Shown: positions 8,139-15,958 of the stretch, one piece after another | Layout: every line of letters begins with the position of its first letter | How positions within the stretch are numbered: the stretch's first letter is position 1 | Virus record (IMG/VR): IMGVR_UViG_3300026097_001284 | Location: 1-31,395 of that record | Origin: a virus | DNA: 31,395 nt | Reading direction: 5' to 3' (one strand) | Made by a program: the position numbers and the translations under genes | The notes under the pieces: generated by a model | The model's input: only the letters and a program-made list of their open reading frames with translations | Told to the model about the DNA's origin: nothing | The model's database searches: none

Positions 8139-9676
8139 TGGCTAAAAAATCCGTATTACCGGGAAATCCTCCATTAATTTGGAGCAACGTAGAAAAAGCA
8201 TTCGCTAACATCAACTCCAATTTCGACGAATTGTATCTAACTATAGGCGGAGGAAGCGTTGTTGATCTAACCACCTTAGAAAGCAGCATTATACCCGGGT
8301 CAACTAATATCTATTCCCTAGGCACAACATCAAAAGCATTTACCTCAATCCATGCAAGCGAATATGAAGCAGAAGGTCCTGGGGAGTTTAATGGATTATA
8401 TGCAGGTGCGGCACAAATTAAAGGAATCGGAAGCACTATAGATCTTCCTTTGAACAGTACCGTAGACGGCGAGCTCATAATTGATCCTAACAAAACATTC
8501 TTTAAAAGTTTTCAAATTGATGACGGAAACCGTATTGTTGCAGATGAATTTGTAGATACAGTAAATTTTTTAAGCGGAACAGCTATTCAAATAACCACAG
8601 ACTCAGGCGCCGAATCTATTACATTCACAAATACTGGTGTAACAGCACTGGCAGGCGGTTCTGGAATTTCAGTAAGTTCGGCTACAGGTAACATCACCGT
8701 AACAAACACTGGGGTTTTAAGTATTACAAATTCAACTAATTTGTCTGCACAAGCACCGTACAGTGTAGGAGCATTAGGCAGATCAGCAGGCACAGGCATA
8801 AGGGTCGACACAGCCACAGGCAATCCTGTATTGACAAATATAGGTGTCATTGAAGTACAGGGTGGTTTTGGTATTACCACAAACACTGATCCTGTTACAG
8901 GTATAGCAACAATTCAAAACAATGCGCCTGCTCAGCCTGCATTTGGTAGAATTAGATTAGCAGGAGACGGATTTGGCATTAATGATGTTGTCGCAGAAGT
9001 TACTACTGATCAATTGGTCATTGACCAAGGTTATGGTATTGTTGTAACCACTACTCCACTTACAGATACAATTAAACTAGAAGTTGATCAAAGAATAGAT
9101 ATTATTGGGTCAGTATTTTCAGATGGCTCTACAATGTTAGTAGATGGCACAAACGGTGTAATACCGGCGGAAAATCTTTTGGGAACCGCTTCTATAAACA
9201 TAAACGGTGATACTATAGGCTACCACACTGGAGATGTGGAAGGATCTGTCTTTGCCGATGACAGCACGTTATTAGTTGATGCAGTAGACGGAAAAATTGT
9301 GGGTAATGTCGAAACCACTTCGGTGTCAGCTGATACTGTTGCTACAAACGGGCTTACTGTGAATGCCCAAGCAAGACTGGGGGAGCACTGGCCATTCACT
9401 GACGGGACAGACGACATAGGCAGAGTGGGAAATAGATACGGAAATATCTATGCAAATTCTTTAATAGGTAATGTTGTAGGTAATGTAACTGGTGACTTGA
9501 TAGGATCTGTTTTTGCTGATGATTCCACCTTATTAGTAAACGGTGTTGACGGAAGTTTAACATACAGTGCTTCAGTACCAAGCGACTGGGACGGAACGGC
9601 TCCAACTACTGTAGGCGAAGCCATTGATAGATTAGCCACATTAGTTAAAACACTAAATGCAGGAACAGGAGCGTAA
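8138..9676 (+). CDS. Tail fiber / baseplate appendage protein with GSVFADDSTLLV repeats
   Basis: A 512-residue, beta-rich, Thr/Gly/Asn-rich protein. The N-terminal ~35 residues (WSNVEKAFANINSNFDELY) are a diverged copy of the domain starting the neighbouring fiber genes. Residues ~160-260 contain repeated GIS/GIR-V-TATGNxxxTNTGV units, as in trimeric beta-prism fibers. Three copies of a ~20-residue element (GSVFADDSTLLV type) begin at residues 324, 369 and 456. The end (TAPTTVGEAIDRLATLVKTL) is a helical motif also found at the end of the next protein. ATG overlaps the previous stop and GGGAG precedes it. It is probably a trimeric fiber; receptor specificity cannot be read. Confidence 0.8.
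   Translation: MAKKSVLPGNPPLIWSNVEKAFANINSNFDELYLTIGGGSVVDLTTLESSIIPGSTNIYSLGTTSKAFTSIHASEYEAEGPGEFNGLYAGAAQIKGIGSTIDLPLNSTVDGELIIDPNKTFFKSFQIDDGNRIVADEFVDTVNFLSGTAIQITTDSGAESITFTNTGVTALAGGSGISVSSATGNITVTNTGVLSITNSTNLSAQAPYSVGALGRSAGTGIRVDTATGNPVLTNIGVIEVQGGFGITTNTDPVTGIATIQNNAPAQPAFGRIRLAGDGFGINDVVAEVTTDQLVIDQGYGIVVTTTPLTDTIKLEVDQRIDIIGSVFSDGSTMLVDGTNGVIPAENLLGTASININGDTIGYHTGDVEGSVFADDSTLLVDAVDGKIVGNVETTSVSADTVATNGLTVNAQARLGEHWPFTDGTDDIGRVGNRYGNIYANSLIGNVVGNVTGDLIGSVFADDSTLLVNGVDGSLTYSASVPSDWDGTAPTTVGEAIDRLATLVKTLNAGTGA
9107..9166 (+). repeat. Fiber repeat copy 1 (GSVFSDGSTMLVDG)
   Basis: First of four related protein repeats of the form GSVF-x-D-x-ST-x-LV-x-G-x-x-G. It is the most divergent copy, beginning at residue 324 of the 512-residue fiber protein. 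Confidence 0.7.
9242..9301 (+). repeat. Fiber repeat copy 2 (GSVFADDSTLLVDA)
   Basis: Second copy, at residue 369 of the same protein, followed by DGKIVGNV. It is nearly identical in protein to copy 4 in the next gene, but the codons differ. Confidence 0.75.
9503..9562 (+). repeat. Fiber repeat copy 3 (GSVFADDSTLLVNG)
   Basis: Third copy, at residue 456 of the 512-residue protein, just before its C-terminal helical motif and preceded by the short VVGNVTGDL linker. Confidence 0.75.
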
Positions 9677-9679
9677 TAA

Positions 9680-10990
9680 ATGGCAAAACAAATAGTAAAT
9701 ATCGGAACTTCCGCAAATGATAGAACAGGTGATAGCCTACGCAGTGCTTTTAATAAAATAAACGAAAACTTTACAGAACTCTACACAGAATTAGGAATCA
9801 ACAGCGATGATGACTTAAATCTAGGGTCATTTGAGTTTACAGGAAGCACACTAACCACCACAGACAGCACTGCCATTGTTATCGATCAAGCCGCAACTAT
9901 CACGGGCGATTTCACCGTGGGTGGAGATATTGTTCCTAATGTTAACGAAGAACACAATCTAGGAAGTGCCACTCGTAGGTTTAAAGATTTGTATCTAAGT
10001 GGTAGCACCATTGACCTAGGCGGAACCACACTAAGCATTGTGGATGGAAATCTACAAATAGGCGGTGTAGATGTTGCGGCTGGTGATATTGATTATAGTG
10101 AAATACTGAATACACCCGCTATTCCAAACTTGGGAAACTGGACATTCAGCAGTAGTGTTTTATCTGATGGTAGCACAGGAAATGCTGTTATACAATCCAG
10201 TCCCTTTGCAGGTTCAAAACTTATACTTAGAGCTCGAGGCCCGAGCGACCAGGATTGGATTTTTGATCAAGACGGCCACTTAGAGATGCCAGGAACCTTC
10301 ACAGTCGGCGGTACAGGATTTGTTAACCTAAATAATGATGCACAAGGTGATACATTTTATGGCGGCGTAACAACTGATAAAGCAATATTATTTTTAAAAG
10401 GTTCTGACTACTTAGCAGGCAGTGATAACGGTGGCGGAGTCACTATCCAAGGCGGTTCAGCAAGAAACAGTGGCGATAACGGCGATGTAATTATTTCAAG
10501 CGGTAATGGAGGATTATCAGGAACCGGTAGTGTTTCTATAATAGCAGATAACGCAGTATCATTAATAGCTACCCAAATTTCAGTCGCTGGGGAATTTACA
10601 AATACACTTAACGCAGATATAAGTGGTAGTGTGTTCGCTGATGATAGCACACTATTAGTAGATGGCGTCGATGGCAAAGTTGTAGGTAACTTTATTGGAA
10701 ACACGATAAATGTTGAAGAAGAATCTGATCTCATAATAAACACAAGCGGCACACAGGAAGACACCAGCCCAGTTGGGATATATAGCAATACATTTAAATT
10801 TACCGCTCAGGGTGAATTAATATTTGACAGCGGATTTGGGGAAATTAAAGCCGCCGATGGAGCAATACTACGCATACAGTATCTAGCAAATTCGGAAATT
10901 CACTGGGCAACTGCTCCGGAAACTGTGAAAGAAGCATTGGATAGAATAGCAGCCGCAATTTATGCAGTGAATGGAAACACTCCAATATAA
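9680..10990 (+). CDS. Tail fiber / appendage protein, paralogue of its neighbours
   Basis: A 436-residue protein. Residues 1-39 (NDRTGDSLRSAFNKINENF) are the clearest copy of the shared N-terminal domain. The middle is beta-rich with structural repeats and a Gly/Ser-rich segment (residues ~245-280: GGGVTIQGGSARNSGDNG). A GSVFADDSTLLV element begins at residue 316. The C-terminus (TAPETVKEALDRIAAAIYAV) matches the end of the preceding protein. Only three bases separate it from the previous stop, and AGGAG lies just upstream. Shared ends with different middles suggest duplication followed by exchange of the central shaft or tip. Function as a virion fiber is inferred. Confidence 0.8.
   Translation: MAKQIVNIGTSANDRTGDSLRSAFNKINENFTELYTELGINSDDDLNLGSFEFTGSTLTTTDSTAIVIDQAATITGDFTVGGDIVPNVNEEHNLGSATRRFKDLYLSGSTIDLGGTTLSIVDGNLQIGGVDVAAGDIDYSEILNTPAIPNLGNWTFSSSVLSDGSTGNAVIQSSPFAGSKLILRARGPSDQDWIFDQDGHLEMPGTFTVGGTGFVNLNNDAQGDTFYGGVTTDKAILFLKGSDYLAGSDNGGGVTIQGGSARNSGDNGDVIISSGNGGLSGTGSVSIIADNAVSLIATQISVAGEFTNTLNADISGSVFADDSTLLVDGVDGKVVGNFIGNTINVEEESDLIINTSGTQEDTSPVGIYSNTFKFTAQGELIFDSGFGEIKAADGAILRIQYLANSEIHWATAPETVKEALDRIAAAIYAVNGNTPI
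10625..10684 (+). repeat. Fiber repeat copy 4 (GSVFADDSTLLVDG)
   Basis: Fourth copy of the repeat, in the neighbouring paralogue at residue 316, again followed by DGKVVGN. It links the two genes by duplication or recombination. Confidence 0.75.
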
Positions 10991-10991
10991 C

Positions 10992-10999
10992 GGTAAATA
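10992..10999 (+). promoter_or_regulatory. Weak late-type box (GGTAAATA)
   Basis: GGTAAATA followed by CTATACAAAGAG lies in the 29-base gap before the ATG at 11020. It keeps the TAAATAC core seen before the other genes but differs from TATAAATA at the first two positions. It may drive the genes from 11020 onward. Confidence 0.35.
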
Positions 11000-11019
11000 C
11001 TATACAAAGAGAACACATT

Positions 11020-11595
11020 ATGGCAATTCAAACAATTAACATCGGTAACAGAGTAAATGACGGTCTAGGTGATGACCTCCGCACTGCTTTTGAAAAAGTA
11101 AATGCAAACTTTACTGAACTTTCTAATGAGTTAGCCACTACTGGTGAAAATATAGGGAGTACAGGTGCCGGCATATTCAAACAAAGAACAGGCGGTACTT
11201 TAGAATTCAAGAACTTAGTAGGCGGAACTAAAATTACTGTACAAGAATTTCCGTCATCCGTTGAAATTAATTCTACACAACCCGATGCATTTACACAGTT
11301 TGATACAGATTCCGGCTCAATAAATGCGGCAACACACGAACAATTAACGTTGCAAGGCACCAAAGCACCAGGTTCTTACAGCGGAGTAAAAGACATTGAA
11401 GTAACTACTTTAGGATCTAATGTACTATTCAAAACTATACTTCCTGTAACTGAAATATTACAAAATTATGATTTTGGCTTTGTGACAGGCAATTTTGTTA
11501 ATTCTGTCCAATTTAATACGGCAAACACTAATGTTGATTTTGGTACATTAGAATACGATAGTAGAATTAATCTAGACTGCGGCACAATTTCCTAA
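11020..11595 (+). CDS. Short fiber / baseplate-associated protein with shared N-terminal domain
   Basis: A 191-residue protein. Residues 1-39 (NDGLGDDLRTAFEKVNANF, then ELSNELA) are the shared domain. Residues ~50-75 (GIFKQRTGGTLEFKNLVGG) and the remainder are beta-rich, with no repeat of the GSVFADD kind. An AAAGAGA sequence precedes the ATG, with a possible late box further upstream. It looks like a shortened member of the same paralogue set, perhaps the part that couples a fiber to the baseplate. No enzyme motif is seen. Confidence 0.75.
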   Translation: MAIQTINIGNRVNDGLGDDLRTAFEKVNANFTELSNELATTGENIGSTGAGIFKQRTGGTLEFKNLVGGTKITVQEFPSSVEINSTQPDAFTQFDTDSGSINAATHEQLTLQGTKAPGSYSGVKDIEVTTLGSNVLFKTILPVTEILQNYDFGFVTGNFVNSVQFNTANTNVDFGTLEYDSRINLDCGTIS

Positions 11596-11604
11596 GGAGA
11601 TATA

Positions 11605-14067
11605 ATGGCAATCAGTTGGAAAACGCCAAAAGGAAACCTAGGAACCTACCAAGAACGAGAACTGTTAGACATTTTGTTGGAAGCTGAAAGCGACACCGGC
11701 GATGTTCAATTGCAGGTCATTGCTGGTGATTTACCCAATGGATTACGTTTAGAAGGCAATAGGATTTTAGGTAGTCCTACTGAAGTTGCAAAATTAACCA
11801 ATTCAACATTCGCGGTACGAGCGACAGACGCTGTTGATCTTAAAGATAGAACCTTTTCCATTACGGTTGACGGAGGAGATGTTCCAATCTTTCAAACTCC
11901 TGACGGTTTTTTAAATGTAGGAGAAGGAGATCAATATTTTGTTCTAGATAATGCATTAGTTGATTTTCAAATTGAAGCAAGAGACCCAGATTTGAATGCC
12001 GGGCAAACAATTGAATTTTATCTTGTGCCTAATTCTGGACAATTGCCCCCAGGCCTGATTCTGTCTGCAGATGGAAAAATTACCGGGTTTACTGATCCAA
12101 TCCTTGCACTTCCTGATTTGGTGAGTGATTTGGGAGGATATGATGCGAATACCTTTGATACAACTCCTTTAGACATAGGCGGAGTAAACACTAATGGTTT
12201 CGACAGTTTCTTTTACGACAGTTTTACATATGATTATAATGAGCCTGCGTTAATACCTAAGCGTTTAAGTCGAATTTATACCTTTAGCATAGGCATAACT
12301 GATGGGATATTTGTTGAAACCAGGGTATTTAAAATTTACGTTGTTACAGAAGAGTTTCTTAGGGCGGATAACAACATACTACAGGTAGATACAAATCTAT
12401 TCCAAGCAGATTCAGACGGTAATCGGGAACCGATTTGGGTTACAGACAGTTATCTTGGTAGGTTTCGAGCCAAGAATTATATTACCTTGTTTTTAGAAGT
12501 ATACGATCCCCCAACATTGCCCGGTATAACATCTTACTTGTTAGAAACTGTAAATCCAGACGGTACTCCTAGCGTGTTGCCGCCAGGCACAGAATTAGAT
12601 ACAATCACCGGCGAAATTGCAGGCGAAGTTCCATATCAGGATGCGGTGACAACCACCTATCAGTTCACTGTATTGGCTATTAATTTCCCGCAAACATCCA
12701 CACCTTCATATAATTTACAGGGAGATTGGAGCAACAGTGTTTTTTATCAAGAAGGCGATGCTGTAAAATTTAATGGTGATTTATACATTGCAAATAAAAT
12801 TAATAGGAATAATCCGCCAGAACAAGGCGAATTTTGGACTCTAGGTTATACTACTACCCCAAAAACGTTTACGGTAGATATTATTGGAGAAATAGAAAGT
12901 GCAATTACGTGGATAACACCGAGCGATAGAGGTTCGCTCGCACCTAATGTCCCTAGTAACATTTTCATTAAAGCGACGACAACAGCATACGGCGAACAAG
13001 TATTTTACAGTTTAGAATCCGGCAGTTTACCACCAGGATTAGAGTTACTACCATCTGGTATTATTGCCGGAAAAATAAAACAGTTTGCAGATGACGAAGG
13101 AGAGGGCCTTACAAGATTTTTTGAAAGGGACTCAAGCACAGAAGACAGTGCTGGAACTATTTCTTTTGATACAACTTTTGATAATTCTAACACTACATTT
13201 GACAGAAAATTCGAATTCACTGCAAAAGCCAGAGATTTTGCTGGTCTAGCAGAAACCACAAGAACTTTTACCTTAACGGTTCCTGTAACGCAGAACAGAA
13301 CATTTGCCAGCCTTTATATAAAAGCATTCCAAAGCAAAGAAAAAAGATTGTATTGGGCAGACTTCATCACTGATGCAATCATATTTAACCCTGATGATTT
13401 ATACAGATACGGTGACGTAAATTATAGTGTACAAACTGATTTAAAAGTGTTGATTTATGCAGGAATAGAAGCACAGGATGCAGTCGAATATGTACAGGCA
13501 ATGAGCAGGAATCATTATAGAAAACGACTGCAATTTGGCGAAGTGAAAAAAGCGTTAGCAAAGGACCCTGCAACACAAGAAATTATGTACGAAACTGTTT
13601 ACGTTGAGATTTTAGACGAATATGAATCGAACGGAAAACAAATTAGCAATGTAATAGAATTACGAAATAATATCAACAGCCCGGTCTTGGTGAGTTATGA
13701 TGCAATAACTATAGATAGTGACATCCCGTTTGTAAGTGATTCGGATCACCAAAGAATTTTTCCTAATAGCATCGAGAATATGAGAGACAGAATACAAGAG
13801 TTGGGGCCGACGGATAGAACATTTCTACCATTATGGATGCGTAGTATACAGGATACAGGAACATTCGAATTAGGCTTTACAAAGGCAGTGGTTTTGTGTT
13901 ATGCTAAACCTGGTAAGGGAGAAGATATAATTAGGCGTATAAAGGCACAGAATTACGATTTTAAACAACTTAATTTCGAAAGCGATAGATATATCATAGA
14001 TATTTTAGACGGTGAAAATGAAGATAAATATCTTGCATTTCCACAAATTGGAGAAAAATTACCGTGA
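11605..14067 (+). CDS. Baseplate/fiber structural protein with Ig-like repeats and a CBM5/12-like module
   Basis: An 820-residue protein started by a strong AAGGAGAT site. It contains several putative-Ig (He_PIG type) repeats recognised by LPxGLxL...GxIxG: GDLPNGLRLEGNRILGSP near residues 43-60, SGQLPPGLILSADGKITGF near 145-163, a third at ~320-350, and SGSLPPGLELLPSGIIAGKI near 474-493. Residues ~371-412 (DWSNSVFYQEGDAVKFNGDL, then YIAN, later FWTLG) look like a small aromatic carbohydrate-binding module of the chitin-binding family 5/12. The last ~260 residues (YWADFITDAIIFNPDDLYRY onward) are a distinct conserved domain ending near a cell-like YIIDILDGE. It overlaps the next gene by 4 bases (GTGA). 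It is probably a host-surface-contacting part of the tail; I do not recognise a T4 equivalent. Confidence 0.8.
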   Translation: MAISWKTPKGNLGTYQERELLDILLEAESDTGDVQLQVIAGDLPNGLRLEGNRILGSPTEVAKLTNSTFAVRATDAVDLKDRTFSITVDGGDVPIFQTPDGFLNVGEGDQYFVLDNALVDFQIEARDPDLNAGQTIEFYLVPNSGQLPPGLILSADGKITGFTDPILALPDLVSDLGGYDANTFDTTPLDIGGVNTNGFDSFFYDSFTYDYNEPALIPKRLSRIYTFSIGITDGIFVETRVFKIYVVTEEFLRADNNILQVDTNLFQADSDGNREPIWVTDSYLGRFRAKNYITLFLEVYDPPTLPGITSYLLETVNPDGTPSVLPPGTELDTITGEIAGEVPYQDAVTTTYQFTVLAINFPQTSTPSYNLQGDWSNSVFYQEGDAVKFNGDLYIANKINRNNPPEQGEFWTLGYTTTPKTFTVDIIGEIESAITWITPSDRGSLAPNVPSNIFIKATTTAYGEQVFYSLESGSLPPGLELLPSGIIAGKIKQFADDEGEGLTRFFERDSSTEDSAGTISFDTTFDNSNTTFDRKFEFTAKARDFAGLAETTRTFTLTVPVTQNRTFASLYIKAFQSKEKRLYWADFITDAIIFNPDDLYRYGDVNYSVQTDLKVLIYAGIEAQDAVEYVQAMSRNHYRKRLQFGEVKKALAKDPATQEIMYETVYVEILDEYESNGKQISNVIELRNNINSPVLVSYDAITIDSDIPFVSDSDHQRIFPNSIENMRDRIQELGPTDRTFLPLWMRSIQDTGTFELGFTKAVVLCYAKPGKGEDIIRRIKAQNYDFKQLNFESDRYIIDILDGENEDKYLAFPQIGEKLP

Positions 14068-14639
14068 GTGACATACAATTTTTAGGGATTAATGAAAATT
14101 TCCCTGTAGCAGGTCAGGATAATGACACACAGGTGTTCAGAGATAACTTTGACACAATCAAGCAAAGCCTAAGAACTGCTCAAACAGAAGTTGAAGATTT
14201 GCAGGATAATACTGCTAAAACTAATCAAGCAAATGACTTTAATAATAACAAAATCCAACGTGCGACTTTACAAAACACAGCTTTTGCTAAATTCAATGCA
14301 GGATCTGTGACCGCTACACCTACCACGATTGATTATGAAAATGGAAATTATCAGATTTACACGGTAGGTGCAGATGTAGGATTTGACTTTTTAAATTTCC
14401 CGGGTGACCCGCTATTAGATTTTTCGCAAGCCGGTTTTGGAAAAATTACGCTTGAATTGTACAGCGACGGCGATGCAAGAACTGTTACATTTATTACCTC
14501 AGGCGGTACGGTAATAAAGAAAGATCCTAATTTTCCAGCTAATATAACAGTTTCGTCATCAGACGATCCTGTCATTATCGAAATTTGGAGATATAACTCT
14601 GAAGTAATTTACATGCATTATCTAGGAGTATTTTCTTAA
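14064..14639 (+). CDS. Small virion protein, tail fiber associated
   Basis: A 191-residue protein with a GTG start overlapping the previous stop (GTGA) and TTGGAG upstream. Residues 1-50 (INENFPVAGQDNDTQVFRDN, then FDTIKQSL) are a further diverged form of the N-terminal domain of the fiber set, followed by a coiled-coil-like stretch (TAQTEVEDLQDNTAK). Residues ~75-191 form a compact beta domain ending IIEIWRYNSEVIYMHYLGVF. This helix-then-beta-tip plan suits a short trimeric fiber or fiber-tip protein. Function is inferred from position and composition. Confidence 0.75.
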   Translation: MSDIQFLGINENFPVAGQDNDTQVFRDNFDTIKQSLRTAQTEVEDLQDNTAKTNQANDFNNNKIQRATLQNTAFAKFNAGSVTATPTTIDYENGNYQIYTVGADVGFDFLNFPGDPLLDFSQAGFGKITLELYSDGDARTVTFITSGGTVIKKDPNFPANITVSSSDDPVIIEIWRYNSEVIYMHYLGVFS

Positions 14640-14875
14640 TGCATCACCCGTTTATTGGTGAGCTTAAAGATATGTCAGATTCAGAAGTCGATGACAAGAT
14701 AAAGGAACTGACATCTAAATATCTTTCTGCGCAAAGATTTAATAACCCAGAGGTCTTGACACAACTTCAAACTTTCCTTACAATATACAGAGAAGAATTA
14801 AAAACACGTTCTCTTACACGGAAAATGACCACTGATGACGACGACGATCTCGACCAACTTATCAACATCGACTAA
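14639..14875 (+). CDS. Small acidic-tailed protein, conserved in T4-like marine phages
   Basis: A 78-residue, mostly helical protein. It begins MHHPFIGELKDMSDSEVDDK and continues with a helical pair (KIKELTSKYLSAQR, then VLTQLQTFLTIYREELKTR). The C-terminus has a run of five aspartates (TTDDDDDLDQL). The ATG overlaps the preceding stop (TTAATG), with TAGGAG upstream. Proteins opening HPFIG-L are, as I recall, a recurrent small family next to structural genes of marine T4-like phages; function unknown. The 3' end overlaps the next gene by 41 bases. Confidence 0.75.
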   Translation: MHHPFIGELKDMSDSEVDDKIKELTSKYLSAQRFNNPEVLTQLQTFLTIYREELKTRSLTRKMTTDDDDDLDQLINID

Positions 14876-15338
14876 TACGCTTGACGATATATTAGAAGGC
14901 ATAAAATTACACGGTATTGATTATTTAGATCTATGTAAAACAGATGCCGATTTGGATCAGTACAAGAAAAGAATTAACGAAGAATTCTTAAATTATCCTA
15001 TACCGAAAGAAGTGATTGATCATAAAAACTGGTATGTCCCGACTGAGTATATGTCAATGGATATAGAAAAGCACATCCTTAATTTGTGTAAGACTGACGA
15101 AGAAGTACAAAGAGTAAAAAGTGAGATTCAACTTTATCAAAAGCATGATTTTTTAGATGTCTTACGTTGTATGAAATATATAGTAGATACACTACGTGAA
15201 AATAATGTTGTTTGGGGAGTTGGTCGTGGATCCAGTGTTGCCAGCTATGTGTTATACTTACTAGGGGTTCATAAAGTGGACAGCATTAAATATAATTTAC
15301 CGTTAGATGAATTTTTTAAAGGAGAAATTAATGGGTAA
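14835..15338 (+). CDS. DNA polymerase III alpha (DnaE)-like fragment protein
   Basis: A 167-residue protein. Residues ~104-162 (HDFLDVLRCMKYIVDTL, then WGVGRGSSVASYVLYLLGV, then KYNLPLDEFF) correspond to the segment of bacterial C-family polymerases that reads GPGRGSxAGSLVAYxLxIT...LLFERFL. The match stops exactly where DnaE continues into its catalytic MPDFDxDF aspartates, which are absent, so the protein cannot polymerise on its own. Residues 30-50 and 80-100 are an internal repeat (LDLCKTDADLDQY and LNLCKTDEEVQRV). The start at 14835 has no good ribosome site; translational coupling to the overlapping upstream gene is likely. Possible roles are host polymerase decoy or clamp/replisome adaptor, both speculative. 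Confidence 0.7.
   Translation: MTTTISTNLSTSTNTLDDILEGIKLHGIDYLDLCKTDADLDQYKKRINEEFLNYPIPKEVIDHKNWYVPTEYMSMDIEKHILNLCKTDEEVQRVKSEIQLYQKHDFLDVLRCMKYIVDTLRENNVVWGVGRGSSVASYVLYLLGVHKVDSIKYNLPLDEFFKGEING
15318..15324 (+). promoter_or_regulatory. Ribosome binding site AAAGGAG deciding the start at 15331
   Basis: AAAGGAG lies six bases before ATG 15331. An in-frame ATG at 15307 has no such site and lies inside the previous gene, so 15331 is preferred. Confidence 0.8.
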
Positions 15339-15546
15339 AACTTATAGAAGCCTTAGAGGCAAAGAAGTTGATATGGAAAAATTAACACTACAAAACGAAT
15401 TACAACCTGCCGTGGGAAATATGCGTGTAAATGCACGCGGGGACGAACTAGGACAAGGTGGAGAAATTGTGCGAACCAGGGAAGAAGTATTAAAAGATTA
15501 TTATGATAAGAACCCACGTTCTGTTCGTGAAGACAAAACCAAATAA
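15331..15546 (+). CDS. Conserved small phage protein (MGKTYRS family)
   Basis: A 71-residue hydrophilic protein. It opens MGKTYRSLRGKEVDMEKL and contains GNMRVNARGDELGQGGEIV, then a basic helix ending VREDKTK. The start is fixed by AAAGGAG. The combination of a KTYRS-G-K-VDM opening with an NARGD segment recurs in marine T4-like phages as a short conserved gene of unknown function, often near structural genes. The 8-base overlap with the DnaE-like gene suggests coupling. No enzymatic motif or membrane segment is seen. Confidence 0.75.
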   Translation: MGKTYRSLRGKEVDMEKLTLQNELQPAVGNMRVNARGDELGQGGEIVRTREEVLKDYYDKNPRSVREDKTK

Positions 15547-15556
15547 AGGAGAATAA

Positions 15557-15958
15557 ATGTCAGTTTACACAATCCAAGGCGAAATTAAAGCCAAGGGAGA
15601 CGATATCTTAGTGGCCGATATGTACTTCGGCGAGATGAAAACCGCTTCTGGTATTATTATTGCAGAAGATAATGGAAAAACCAGAGGTGTTAAACCCAGG
15701 TGGGGCAAAGTTTATTCTGTAGGTCCTGCCCAAACAATGGTTAAAAAAGACGATTGGATCCTTGTAGAGCACGGAAGATGGACACGCAAGATAAAAGTAG
15801 ATAGCGGAGATGGAGAGTTTGAAATACAAAAAGTCGATCCTCAAGGCATTTTAGGTATTTGGAATGGTGAAGGAGAACCGAATACAAGTTATATCGGACA
15901 AGAATACAACGATGGACAAGGTTTCGACGTTGATCCTGGTTTGTTTATGGACAATTAA
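15557..15958 (+). CDS. GroES-like co-chaperonin (functional analogue of T4 gp31)
   Basis: A 133-residue protein with the order of a GroES subunit: first strand (IKAKGDDILVA), a mobile loop with the GroEL-binding hydrophobic triplet (TASGIII, residues 29-35), TRG, then GKVYSVGP and KKDDWILVEHGRWTRKIKV, and a last strand VDPQGILGIW that matches the GroES end. A ~25-residue acidic Gly/Asp tail is extra. T4 gp31 replaces host GroES to fold the major capsid protein; this protein probably caps host GroEL in the same way. A good AAAGGAG precedes the ATG, and the stop overlaps the next start (TAATG). Confidence 0.8.
   Translation: MSVYTIQGEIKAKGDDILVADMYFGEMKTASGIIIAEDNGKTRGVKPRWGKVYSVGPAQTMVKKDDWILVEHGRWTRKIKVDSGDGEFEIQKVDPQGILGIWNGEGEPNTSYIGQEYNDGQGFDVDPGLFMDN

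Noticed and set aside
10408-10788. 126-codon open frame on the - strand in a fiber gene
   Set aside because: Ser/Pro/Thr-rich translation typical of the antisense of Gly/Asp/Ser-rich fiber sequence. The same holds for the other - strand frames in 1952-14575.
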